From assembly GCF_003253745.1 (NCBI RefSeq), contig NZ_MZXV01000051.1, positions 186,001-250,000 on the forward strand: a stretch of 64,000 bases of DNA. Direction: 5' to 3'. The DNA is from Mesorhizobium kowhaii. Its GTDB lineage: Bacteria > Pseudomonadota > Alphaproteobacteria > Rhizobiales > Rhizobiaceae. Below are positions 47,498 through 55,801 of the stretch, piece after piece; the stretch's first letter is position 1, and the number at the start of each line of letters is the position of its first letter. The position numbers were made by a program, and so were the translations under genes. A model generated the notes under the pieces. The model was not told the origin of the DNA, searched no databases, and worked only from the letters and a program-made list of their open reading frames with translations.

Positions 47498-48910
47498 ATG
47501 AACAATGATGATTTCCGGCAATGGTCGCGGCGCGCCGCCGATTGGGGCGCCGATTACCGCAGCACGCTGCGCGACCGCCCGGTGCGGCCGCTGGTCGAGC
47601 CGGGCGACATCTTCAGGAGCATAGAGGCTGCGCCGCCTGAAGATGCGGAACCGATGGACAGGATTTTTGCCGATTTCGAAGAGAAGATTCTGCCGGGGAT
47701 GACGCATTGGCAGCATCCGCGCTTCTTCGCCTATTTCCCGGCCAATGCGGCGCCGGTCTCGGTGGTGGCGGAATATCTGGTCTCGGCGATGGCCGCACAG
47801 TGCATGCTTTGGCAGACGTCGCCGGCGGCGACCGAGCTCGAAACGCGCACTGTCGACTGGATGCGCCAGGCGCTCGGCCTGCCGGACGGGTTCTCCGGAG
47901 TGATCCAGGATTCGGCCTCGTCGGCGACACTGGCCGCGGTGCTGACCATGCGCGAGCGGGCGCTCGACTGGCAAGGCAACAGACAAGGCCTGGCAGGGCA
48001 GGCGCGATTGCGCATCTATTCCTCCGACCAGGTGCACACTTCGATCGACCGGGCGATCTGGGTCTCGGGCATCGGCGAGGACAATCTTGTGCGCATTCCC
48101 GTCGGTGGCCGTTTTCGCGCCATGGACACGGCAGCGCTTGAGGCGGCAATCGTTGCTGACCGGGAAGCTGGCATGCTGCCGGCCGGTATCATCGCTTGCG
48201 TTGGCGGCACCAGCACGGGCGGCACCGACGACATCGCCGCGGTTGTCGAGGTGGCGCGGCGGCATGGCCTCTATCTTCACGTCGATGCGGCCTGGGCCGG
48301 CTCGGCGATGATTTGCCCCGAGTATCGCCATTTCTGGGCGGGTGTCGAAGCGGCGGACTCCGTGGTCTTCAATCCGCACAAATGGCTGGGCGCTCAGTTC
48401 GATTGCTCGATCCAGTTCCTGCGCGATCCCGAAAGCCATGTGCGGACGCTGGCCATCAAGCCGGACTATCTGAAAACCCACGGCCATGACGGCATTATCA
48501 ACTATTCCGAATGGTCGGTGCCGCTCGGCCGACGGTTCCGCGCGCTGAAATTGTGGTTCCTGCTGCGCGCCCATGGGCTGGAAAGCCTGCGGACGATGAT
48601 CCGCAACCATGTCGCCTGGAGCGAAGGCCTTGCCGCGCGGCTGGCAAAGGAGCCGGATTTCGAGATCGTCAGCGAACCGATGCTGTCGCTGTTTTCCTTC
48701 CGGCACAGGGCCGCAACCGGCGCCGATGCGGACGAACACAATCTGCGGCTGGTCAACGCGATCAACGACGATGGCCGCATCTACCTGACGCAGACGAGAG
48801 TCGATGGACGAGTGGCAATCCGGTTCCAGGTCGGACAGTTCGAGGCGACCGCCGGCGATGTCGATGCCGCCTTCGTCGTCATCACCGAAATGGCGCGCGG
48901 CTTGGCCTGA
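47498..48910 (+). CDS. PLP-dependent group II decarboxylase
   Basis: A 470-aa decarboxylase related to aromatic-L-amino-acid decarboxylases. ATG 47498 has GGGAGG upstream; an in-frame GTG further up adds 13 residues. Key segments are QDSASSATLAAVLTMRE, GTSTGGTDDIAAV, HVDAAWAGSAMICPEY (PLP-binding Asp and Ala) and the PLP Lys, K295, in NPHKWLGAQFD. The amino acid substrate cannot be fixed from sequence. Monocistronic, 110 nt after the Anbu gene. Confidence 0.85.
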   Translation: MNNDDFRQWSRRAADWGADYRSTLRDRPVRPLVEPGDIFRSIEAAPPEDAEPMDRIFADFEEKILPGMTHWQHPRFFAYFPANAAPVSVVAEYLVSAMAAQCMLWQTSPAATELETRTVDWMRQALGLPDGFSGVIQDSASSATLAAVLTMRERALDWQGNRQGLAGQARLRIYSSDQVHTSIDRAIWVSGIGEDNLVRIPVGGRFRAMDTAALEAAIVADREAGMLPAGIIACVGGTSTGGTDDIAAVVEVARRHGLYLHVDAAWAGSAMICPEYRHFWAGVEAADSVVFNPHKWLGAQFDCSIQFLRDPESHVRTLAIKPDYLKTHGHDGIINYSEWSVPLGRRFRALKLWFLLRAHGLESLRTMIRNHVAWSEGLAARLAKEPDFEIVSEPMLSLFSFRHRAATGADADEHNLRLVNAINDDGRIYLTQTRVDGRVAIRFQVGQFEATAGDVDAAFVVITEMARGLA

Positions 48911-48993
48911 GTTGGCCAAACCTGGAGTGCGCTGGCGTTTGCCTTTGCAGTCGTGTCGATTTCATTAGCCGGCTCATGCCTTTTCATTGGTTT

Positions 48994-49026
48994 CGTTTTC
49001 GACTATAGACAAGAAAAACGAAAACG
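48994..49026. promoter_or_regulatory. Palindromic operator candidate upstream of glpR
   Basis: A perfect 8-bp inverted repeat, CGTTTTCG at 48994-49001 and CGAAAACG at 49019-49026, lies 12-44 nt before the glpR ATG. TTTCG motifs also recur before glpD. It probably mediates autoregulation by GlpR. Confidence 0.55.
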
Positions 49027-49037
49027 GGAGCTCGTCC

Positions 49038-49805
49038 ATGTATCTGTCGCCACGCCATGCCGAAATCATCCAGATGGCCAAGGATCATGGTCGCGTGCTG
49101 GTCGACGATCTGGCCACCCACTTCAATGTGACGCCGCAGACCATACGCAAGGATCTCAACGACCTGTGCGATCAGCGGCTGCTTTCGCGCATCCATGGCG
49201 GTGCGTTGTTCCCGTCCGGCATCGAGAACATGGAGTATGAGGCGAGGCGCAAGATCGCCGCCGACGAGAAGGAAGCGATCGGCCGCGCGGCAGCCAGGCT
49301 GATCCCCGACAACGCCTCGCTGTTCATCAACATCGGCACCACGACAGAGGCGGTCAGCAAGGCATTGCTCGATCACAGCGGGCTTATGGTCATCACCAAT
49401 AACATCAATGTTGCCAATAGGATGCGCATATATCCGTCGATCGAGGTGGTGATTGCCGGTGGGGTGGTGCGCGGTTCCGATGGCGGTGTCGTCGGCGAAG
49501 CGGCAGTCGATTTCATCCGGCAGTTTAAGGTCGACTATGCCGTGATCGGCGCATCGGCCATCGACCATGATGGTGCCTTGCTCGACTTCGATTTCCGCGA
49601 GGTCAAGGTGGCGCAGGCGATCATCGCCAATGCGCGTCATGTCATCCTGGTTTCCGATCAGACCAAATTCGAGCGCACCGCGCCGGTGCGCATCGGCCAT
49701 CTGTCGCAGGTCAACACCTTCATCACCGACCGCTGCGACATCCCGTCGGTGCGCAAGATCTGTCAGGAAGCCGAGGTTCAACTGATCGAGACGTCGCTCG
49801 GCTAA
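49038..49805 (+). CDS. glpR: DeoR-family regulator of glycerol metabolism
   Basis: A 255-aa repressor with an N-terminal helix-turn-helix (MYLSPRHAEIIQMAKDHGRV...VTPQTIRKDLNDL) and a C-terminal sugar-phosphate sensing domain (LFINIGTTTEAVSKALL, VIAGGVVRGSDGGVVG, ILVSDQTKFER). Its place directly before glpD and the transport operon indicates that glycerol-3-phosphate is the inducer. ATG 49038 has GGGAG upstream. The 126-nt gap to glpD carries phased TTTCG sites. Confidence 0.9.
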   Translation: MYLSPRHAEIIQMAKDHGRVLVDDLATHFNVTPQTIRKDLNDLCDQRLLSRIHGGALFPSGIENMEYEARRKIAADEKEAIGRAAARLIPDNASLFINIGTTTEAVSKALLDHSGLMVITNNINVANRMRIYPSIEVVIAGGVVRGSDGGVVGEAAVDFIRQFKVDYAVIGASAIDHDGALLDFDFREVKVAQAIIANARHVILVSDQTKFERTAPVRIGHLSQVNTFITDRCDIPSVRKICQEAEVQLIETSLG

Positions 49806-49838
49806 GCGGTCTCGGTATATCATCACGCGCCTGTGATA

Positions 49839-49887
49839 TTTCGTTTGACATTCGTTCTCATTTCGAAATAATCCCGATACGGTTTCG
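49839..49887 (+). promoter_or_regulatory. 11-bp-phased GlpR operator array before glpD
   Basis: TTTCG at 49839, ATTCG at 49850, TTTCG at 49861, TCCCG at 49872 and TTTCG at 49883: five elements at exact 11-bp steps, three perfect and two imperfect. They face the same side of the helix, suiting a DeoR-family oligomer. They end 45 nt before the glpD start and probably overlap its promoter. Confidence 0.6.
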
Positions 49888-49931
49888 TAAAAACCTAAAA
49901 ATGCTGCAATGCGAAATCGCGGGAGGGCTTT

Positions 49932-51452
49932 GTGGACGCAATCCGAGACATCTTCGTCATCGGTGGCGGCATCAATGGTTGCGGCATTGCCCGCGATGCC
50001 GTCGGGCGTGGCTTTTCCGTCTTTCTCGCCGAGATGAACGACCTTGCCAGCGGGACCTCCTCAGGCTCGACCAAATTGATCCATGGCGGCCTGCGCTACC
50101 TCGAATTCTATGAATTCCGCCTGGTGCGCGAGGCGCTGATGGAGCGCGAGGTTCTGTGGAAGAACGCTCCGCATATCATCTGGCCGATGCGCTTCGTGCT
50201 GCCCTACGCCAAGGGCCTGCGTCCGGCCTGGCTGATCAGGCTCGGCCTCTTCCTCTACGACCACATTGGCGGGCGCAAATTGCTGCCGGCGACCCGGACG
50301 CTGGACATGACCAGGGATCCGGCCGGCAAGCCCTTGAAGCCGCTGTTCAAAAAGGCCTTCGAATATTCGGATGGCTGGGTCAATGATGCGCGGCTGGTGG
50401 CGCTGAATGCGCGCGATGCCGCCGATCGCGGCGCGACCATTCGCACCCGCACGAAAGTGGTCGGCGCGCGCCGCGAAAACGGTTTGTGGACGATCAAGAT
50501 CGAGAACCTGCAGACCGGCGCGACCGAGGAGATCAAGGCAAGGCTGCTGGTCAACGCTGCCGGCCCCTGGGTCGATCACGTGCTTTCCGGCGTCGTCGGC
50601 CTCAACGATGTGCACAATGTCCGCCTCGTGCAAGGCAGCCACATCGTCATCTCCAAGAAGTTCGACGATCCGCGCGCCTATTTCTTCCAGAACAAGGATG
50701 GCCGCATCATCTTCGCCATTCCCTACGAGGAAGAATTCACCCTGATCGGCACCACCGACCAGGATTATCCCGGCGACCCGCATGACGTGAAAATCAGCGA
50801 CACCGAGATCGACTACCTCTGTGCCGCGGCAAGCGAATATTTCGCGCAACCGGTCAAGCGCTCCGACATCGTCTGGACCTATTCCGCCGTCCGTCCGCTC
50901 TACGATGACGGCGCCTCCAAGGCGCAGGAAGCGACGCGCGACTATGTGATCAAGGCTGATGGCGGCGAGGGCGCTGCGCCGATCGTCAATGCGTTCGGCG
51001 GCAAGATCACCACCTATCGCCGGCTGTCGGAATCGATGCTGGAAAAGATCGAGGGTTTCCTCGGCAAGCGTGGCAAGCCGTGGACGGCAAACGCGCCACT
51101 GCCGGGCGGAGATTTCCCGGCCACCGGCTTCGACGCGCAAGTGGCGAAGCTGAAATCGGCCTATCCCTTCCTCGACGCACGCCTGGCGCGCCGGCTGACC
51201 CGGCTTTACGGGACGCGTGCGCAGGTTCTGCTGGGCCTGGCCAAATCGAATGCCGATCTCGGCCGCAATTTCGGTGCCGATCTCTACGAGGCCGAGATAC
51301 GCTACCTCGTTGAAAACGAATGGGCGGTCACCGCTGAGGATGTGCTATGGCGCAGGACCAAGCGCGGCCTGCATCTCGGCCGTGAGCAGGTGGCATCGCT
51401 CGACGAATTCATGCGCGGCATAAGCCGGCGGCATGTCGCAGCTGCCGAATGA
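49932..51452 (+). CDS. glpD: Glycerol-3-phosphate dehydrogenase, FAD-dependent
   Basis: Oxidises glycerol-3-phosphate to dihydroxyacetone phosphate and passes electrons to quinone at the membrane. The 506-aa protein starts at a GTG with GGGAGGG upstream. The FAD-binding motif is FVIGGGINGCGIARDA; LASGTSSGSTKLIHGGLRYLEFYEF and the C-terminal NAFGGKITTYRRLSE segment are characteristic. First catabolic gene of the glycerol cluster. Confidence 0.95.
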   Translation: MDAIRDIFVIGGGINGCGIARDAVGRGFSVFLAEMNDLASGTSSGSTKLIHGGLRYLEFYEFRLVREALMEREVLWKNAPHIIWPMRFVLPYAKGLRPAWLIRLGLFLYDHIGGRKLLPATRTLDMTRDPAGKPLKPLFKKAFEYSDGWVNDARLVALNARDAADRGATIRTRTKVVGARRENGLWTIKIENLQTGATEEIKARLLVNAAGPWVDHVLSGVVGLNDVHNVRLVQGSHIVISKKFDDPRAYFFQNKDGRIIFAIPYEEEFTLIGTTDQDYPGDPHDVKISDTEIDYLCAAASEYFAQPVKRSDIVWTYSAVRPLYDDGASKAQEATRDYVIKADGGEGAAPIVNAFGGKITTYRRLSESMLEKIEGFLGKRGKPWTANAPLPGGDFPATGFDAQVAKLKSAYPFLDARLARRLTRLYGTRAQVLLGLAKSNADLGRNFGADLYEAEIRYLVENEWAVTAEDVLWRRTKRGLHLGREQVASLDEFMRGISRRHVAAAE

Positions 51453-51493
51453 AAAGGGTTTGAGCTGATGCAGAAAGCCTGGGAGGAGGCGTC

Positions 51494-52573
51494 ATGCTGG
51501 AACTGAGAAACGTCACCAAGATGGTCGGTGCGGTCGAGCATATCCGCGACGTGTCGCTGACGCTTCAGCACGGCTCGCTCAACGTCCTGCTTGGGCCCAC
51601 GCTTTCCGGCAAGACCAGCCTGATGCGGCTGATGGCCGGTCTCGATGTACCGACCTCCGGTTCGGTCTGGTTCGACGGCCAGAATGTCACCGGCGTGCCC
51701 GTGCAGAAGCGCAAGATCGCCATGGTCTACCAGCAGTTCATCAACTATCCGGCGATGACCGTCTACGAGAACATCGCCTCGCCGCTGCGGGTGGCTGGCA
51801 CCGATCAGGCCAAGATCGACAAGGAAGTGCGCGAGGCCGCGGCCCTGCTCAAGCTGACACCCTATCTCGACCGCACGCCGCTCAGCCTGTCGGGCGGGCA
51901 GCAGCAGCGCACCGCCCTGGCGCGCGCCATCGTCAAGAATGCCAGCCTCGTGCTGCTCGACGAGCCGCTTGCCAATCTCGACTACAAATTGCGCGAAGAA
52001 CTACGCGCCGAGCTGCCGAGGATTTTTGCCGCCGCCGGCACCATCTTCGTCTATGCCACGACCGAACCGCATGAAGCGCTGCTGCTCGGCGGCAATACGG
52101 CGACACTTTCCGAAGGACGCATCACCCAGTTCGGCCCGACCATCGAGGTGTTCCGCAAGCCGGCCGATCTGGTGACGGCAAGGACCTTCGCCGATCCGCC
52201 GCTCAACACCATCGTGCTGGCCAAGAAGGGCCCGGATTTCCTGCTCGAAGGCGGCGTGAAACTGCCGGTGCCGACCGAGCTCTCGGGCATTGCCGATGCC
52301 AACTATACGATCGGCTTCCAGCCGCATCATCTGTCGCTCGAACGGCCCAATGCCTTGGCCGTGCCGGTGCGCGCAAAGGTCACGATCACCGAAATCACCG
52401 GGTCGGAGAGCTTCATCCATCTCGACTTCGCCGACGTGCGCTGGGTCATGCTGACCCACGGCATCCGCCATTTCGAGCCCGACGAAGTGGTCGAGGTGTT
52501 CATCGATCCGCGCCACATCATGGTTTTCGACGAGCACGGCCGCGCCGTCAGCGCGCCGAAGCTGGCGGCATAG
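51494..52573 (+). CDS. glpS: Glycerol ABC transporter ATPase GlpS, atypical motifs
   Basis: One of two ATPases of the GlpSTPQUV glycerol importer, 359 aa. The signature LSGGQ (132-136) and Walker B (LLDEPL, D156/E157) are normal. Walker A is unusual, GPTLSGKT (34-41), lacking the middle Gly. The switch His is absent: the segment reads YATTEPHEA, with T190 where VTHDQ would have His. A TOBE-like region follows residue 240. GGGAGGAGG precedes the ATG. The start is 41 nt after glpD. Confidence 0.9.
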   Translation: MLELRNVTKMVGAVEHIRDVSLTLQHGSLNVLLGPTLSGKTSLMRLMAGLDVPTSGSVWFDGQNVTGVPVQKRKIAMVYQQFINYPAMTVYENIASPLRVAGTDQAKIDKEVREAAALLKLTPYLDRTPLSLSGGQQQRTALARAIVKNASLVLLDEPLANLDYKLREELRAELPRIFAAAGTIFVYATTEPHEALLLGGNTATLSEGRITQFGPTIEVFRKPADLVTARTFADPPLNTIVLAKKGPDFLLEGGVKLPVPTELSGIADANYTIGFQPHHLSLERPNALAVPVRAKVTITEITGSESFIHLDFADVRWVMLTHGIRHFEPDEVVEVFIDPRHIMVFDEHGRAVSAPKLAA

Positions 52574-52582
52574 GAGGGCGAT

Positions 52583-53650
52583 ATGGCGCGCATCGACGTC
52601 AATCATGTCAGGCATTCCTATCTGCCGAACCCGCGGACGGATGCCGATTTCGCGCTGCGCGAAGTGCATCACACCTTCGAGGATGGCGGCGCCTATGCGC
52701 TGCTCGGACCGTCCGGTTGCGGCAAGACCACGCTGCTCAACATCATCTCGGGCCTGCTTCATCCCTCGCATGGCCAGTTGCTGTTCAACGGCAGGGACGT
52801 GACCAACCTGTCGACGCAGGAGCGCAACATCGCGCAGGTGTTCCAGTTCCCGGTCATCTACGACACCATGACCGTCTACGACAATCTGGCCTTCCCGCTG
52901 CGCAACCGCGGCGTGCCGGAAGCCGATGTCGACCGCAAGGTGCGCGAGACACTGGAAATGATCGATCTGGCGTCCTGGGCAAAGAAGAAGGCGAGGGGCC
53001 TGACCGCCGACCAGAAGCAGAAGATTTCGCTTGGCCGTGGACTGGTGCGGTCCGACGTCAACGCCATCCTGTTCGATGAACCGCTGACCGTCATCGACCC
53101 GCATATGAAGTGGGTGCTGCGCTCGCAATTGAAGCAGCTGCACCGCCGCTTCGGCTACACCATGGTCTATGTCACCCACGACCAGACCGAGGCGCTGACC
53201 TTCGCCGATCAGGTTGTGGTGATGTATGATGGCGGCATCGTGCAGATCGGCACGCCGGCGGAACTGTTCGAACGGCCGCGCCACACTTTTGTCGGCTATT
53301 TCATCGGCTCGCCCGGCATGAACGTCATGCCGGTGGCAATCGACGGCAAGACGGCGACGCTCGGCTCGCAGCGGATCGAACTCCCGGGCGCGCCGAAGGC
53401 AGACAGTGGCGCCATCGAGCTTGGAATCCGTCCCGAATATGTGCGGCTTGGCCGCGACGGCATGGCCGTTTCGATCAGCAAGGTCGAGGATGTCGGACGC
53501 CACAAAGTGGTGCGCGCCAAGCTGGAAGGCCGCGACATCGCGGCGGTTATCGGCGAGGACGAGACCGTGCCGGCCGAACCGAAGGTGCGGTTCGATCCGG
53601 CCGGCATCAACATCTATGCCGATTCCTGGCGCGTCGAGATGGGGGCATAG
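52583..53650 (+). CDS. glpT: Glycerol ABC transporter ATPase GlpT, atypical signature
   Basis: Partner ATPase of GlpS, 355 aa. Walker A is canonical (GPSGCGKT, 42-49), as are Walker B (LFDEPL, D165/E166) and the switch His199 (YVTHDQ). The signature, normally LSGGQ, is LTADQ (140-144), missing both Gly residues. The C-terminal TOBE domain is present. The name is the rhizobial glycerol ATPase, not the E. coli glycerol-3-phosphate antiporter. The stop codon abuts the glpP ATG. Confidence 0.9.
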   Translation: MARIDVNHVRHSYLPNPRTDADFALREVHHTFEDGGAYALLGPSGCGKTTLLNIISGLLHPSHGQLLFNGRDVTNLSTQERNIAQVFQFPVIYDTMTVYDNLAFPLRNRGVPEADVDRKVRETLEMIDLASWAKKKARGLTADQKQKISLGRGLVRSDVNAILFDEPLTVIDPHMKWVLRSQLKQLHRRFGYTMVYVTHDQTEALTFADQVVVMYDGGIVQIGTPAELFERPRHTFVGYFIGSPGMNVMPVAIDGKTATLGSQRIELPGAPKADSGAIELGIRPEYVRLGRDGMAVSISKVEDVGRHKVVRAKLEGRDIAAVIGEDETVPAEPKVRFDPAGINIYADSWRVEMGA

Positions 53651-54517
53651 ATGGAAAAGACCTGGAACAACAAGGCCTGGTTCCTGGTGCTGCCGGTCCT
53701 GGTGCTGGTGGCGTTCTCGGCCGTCATTCCGCTGATGACGGTCGTCAACTATTCGGTGCAGGACACGTTCGGCAACAATGTCTTCTTCTGGGCCGGCACC
53801 GAATGGTTCGAGGAACTGCTCTCGTCCAGCCGCTTCTGGGAAGCGATGGTCCGCAACCTGATCTTCTCCTTCATCATCCTCTCCATCCAAGTGCCGCTCG
53901 GCATCTTCATCGCGCTCAACATGCCGAAAAAGGGCTGGGGCGTGCCGGTCTGCCTGGTGCTGATGGCGCTGCCGCTGCTGATCCCGTGGAACGTCGTCGG
54001 CACCATCTGGCAGGTCTTCGGCCGCAACGACATCGGCCTGCTCGGCTACTACGTCAACGCGCTCGGCATCGACTACAACTACGTGCAGGATCCGTTCGAC
54101 GCCTGGGTCACCATCATCATCATGGATGTCTGGCACTGGACGAGCCTGGTCGTGCTGCTGTGCTATGCCGGCCTGGTTTCCATTCCCGATGCCTTCTATC
54201 AGGCGGCCAAGATCGACGGTGCTTCGCGATGGGCGGTGTTCCGCTACATCCAGCTGCCGAAGATGCAGCGCGTGCTTTTGATCGCCGTGCTTTTGCGCTT
54301 CATGGACAGTTTCATGATCTATACCGAACCTTTCGTCGTCACTGGCGGCGGTCCCGGCAATTCGACGACGTTCCTGTCGATCGACCTCGTCAAGACCGCG
54401 CTCGGTCAGTTCGACCTTGGCCCGGCGGCTGCCATGTCGCTGGTCTACTTCCTCATCATCCTGTTGTTGTCGTGGGTGTTCTACACCGTGATGACCAATT
54501 ACGACGCGGAGCGCTGA
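53651..54517 (+). CDS. glpP: Glycerol ABC transporter permease GlpP
   Basis: A 288-aa binding-protein-dependent permease with six transmembrane helices. The ATPase-coupling EAA-like loop is YQAAKIDGASRWAVFRYIQLPKM. The ATG follows the glpT TAG with no gap. It pairs with GlpQ to form the channel. Confidence 0.92.
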   Translation: MEKTWNNKAWFLVLPVLVLVAFSAVIPLMTVVNYSVQDTFGNNVFFWAGTEWFEELLSSSRFWEAMVRNLIFSFIILSIQVPLGIFIALNMPKKGWGVPVCLVLMALPLLIPWNVVGTIWQVFGRNDIGLLGYYVNALGIDYNYVQDPFDAWVTIIIMDVWHWTSLVVLLCYAGLVSIPDAFYQAAKIDGASRWAVFRYIQLPKMQRVLLIAVLLRFMDSFMIYTEPFVVTGGGPGNSTTFLSIDLVKTALGQFDLGPAAAMSLVYFLIILLLSWVFYTVMTNYDAER

Positions 54518-54518
54518 G

Positions 54519-55433
54519 ATGAGCGGCGCCAACGAAAGAGCGGACAGAGTGAACGAGACGACAGCTTCGGGAGAACTGGCCAGCACGCTGTCGCAGGATG
54601 AGGTCGCCCGGCTGATGCGGCGTCGCGGCGAGGAATCGCGCTGGTGGTGGATCGTGCCGACGGTCTACATCATCGTTCTCTTGCTGCCGATCTACTGGCT
54701 CATCAACATGAGCTTCAAGACCAACGCCGAGATCGTCTCCTCGCTGACGCTCTATCCGCACGCGCCGACGATCGCCAATTACGTCACCATCTTCACGGAC
54801 GCCTCCTGGTATTCGGGCTACATCAACTCGATCACCTATGTGGTGATGAACATGGTGATTTCGGTGGCCGCGGCGTTGCCGGCGGCCTACGCCTTCTCGC
54901 GTTATCGCTTCCTCGGCGACAAGCATCTGTTCTTCTGGCTTTTGACCAACCGCATGGCGCCGCCGGCGGTGTTCGCGCTGCCGTTCTTCCAGCTCTACTC
55001 GGCCTTCGGCCTGATCGACACCCATATCGCGGTGGCGCTGGCACACTGCCTGTTCAACGTGCCTTTGGCGGTGTGGATCCTTGAAGGCTTCATGTCGGGC
55101 GTGCCGAAGGAAATCGACGAGACCGCCTATATCGACGGCTATTCGTTCCCGCGTTTCTTCGTCAAGATCTTCATGCCGCTGATCGCCAGCGGCATCGGCG
55201 TCGCCTGCTTCTTCTGCTTCATGTTCTCATGGGTGGAATTGCTGATTGCCCGCACGCTGACCACGACCGACGCCAAACCGATCGCCGCCACCATGACGCG
55301 CACGGTTTCCGCCGCCGGCATGGATTGGGGCCTGCTTGCAGCGGCTGGTGTGCTGACGCTGATCCCCGGCGCGCTCGTCATCTGGTTCGTCCGCAACTAT
55401 ATCGCCAAGGGCTTCGCCCTGGGGAGGGTATGA
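54519..55433 (+). CDS. glpQ: Glycerol ABC transporter permease GlpQ
   Basis: A 304-aa MalG-type permease with six helices, preceded by a 40-residue cytoplasmic N-terminal stretch. The coupling loop is DETAYIDGYSFPRFFVKIFMPLI, in which the usual Gly of EAA loops is retained. It follows glpP by one base. It is not the E. coli phosphodiesterase of the same name. Confidence 0.92.
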   Translation: MSGANERADRVNETTASGELASTLSQDEVARLMRRRGEESRWWWIVPTVYIIVLLLPIYWLINMSFKTNAEIVSSLTLYPHAPTIANYVTIFTDASWYSGYINSITYVVMNMVISVAAALPAAYAFSRYRFLGDKHLFFWLLTNRMAPPAVFALPFFQLYSAFGLIDTHIAVALAHCLFNVPLAVWILEGFMSGVPKEIDETAYIDGYSFPRFFVKIFMPLIASGIGVACFFCFMFSWVELLIARTLTTTDAKPIAATMTRTVSAAGMDWGLLAAAGVLTLIPGALVIWFVRNYIAKGFALGRV

Positions 55434-55435
55434 CA

Positions 55436-55723
55436 ATGAACTTCGACCTCTCCTGGATGGCGTGGACGTGGCCGACGGCGGCCTTCTTCGCAACCATTCT
55501 TCTGCTGCTGTGTGGCATGGCGGTGTGGGAATACGCCTCGCCGGGCGGCAATCCGCGCGTTGGCATCCTGCGCTTCGAGACGACGCGCGGCGACCGTCTC
55601 TTCCTATCGCTGCTTGGCAGCGCGTTTATCCATCTCGCTTGGCTGGGTCTTGTCGGACCCAGTCTCTGGTGGGCTCTCGCTCTCTCCGTGGTCTACGCCA
55701 TCGGCGTGTTCCGCTACGTATAG
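55436..55723 (+). CDS. glpU: Small membrane protein GlpU of the glycerol transporter
   Basis: A 95-aa protein with two or three hydrophobic helices (AAFFATILLLLCGMAVWEY and SLLGSAFIHLAWLGLVGPSLWWALALSVVYAIGV). Small DUF2160-type membrane proteins accompany rhizobial glycerol importers. ATG 55436 lies 8 nt after GGGGAGGG; ATG 55430, overlapping the glpQ stop, is also possible. Its role in transport is not established. Confidence 0.8.
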   Translation: MNFDLSWMAWTWPTAAFFATILLLLCGMAVWEYASPGGNPRVGILRFETTRGDRLFLSLLGSAFIHLAWLGLVGPSLWWALALSVVYAIGVFRYV

Positions 55724-55801
55724 AGGGGGAAACTGTTGGAGCGACCGCGTGCCGGCGGCTGCTCCAGATCACACTTGAACCTGAAACAGTGGAGGAAACT
55801 T

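Noticed and set aside
52001..54586. An 861-codon minus-strand frame opposite glpS, glpT and glpP
   Set aside because: It crosses three coupled genes on the other strand and resembles no protein.
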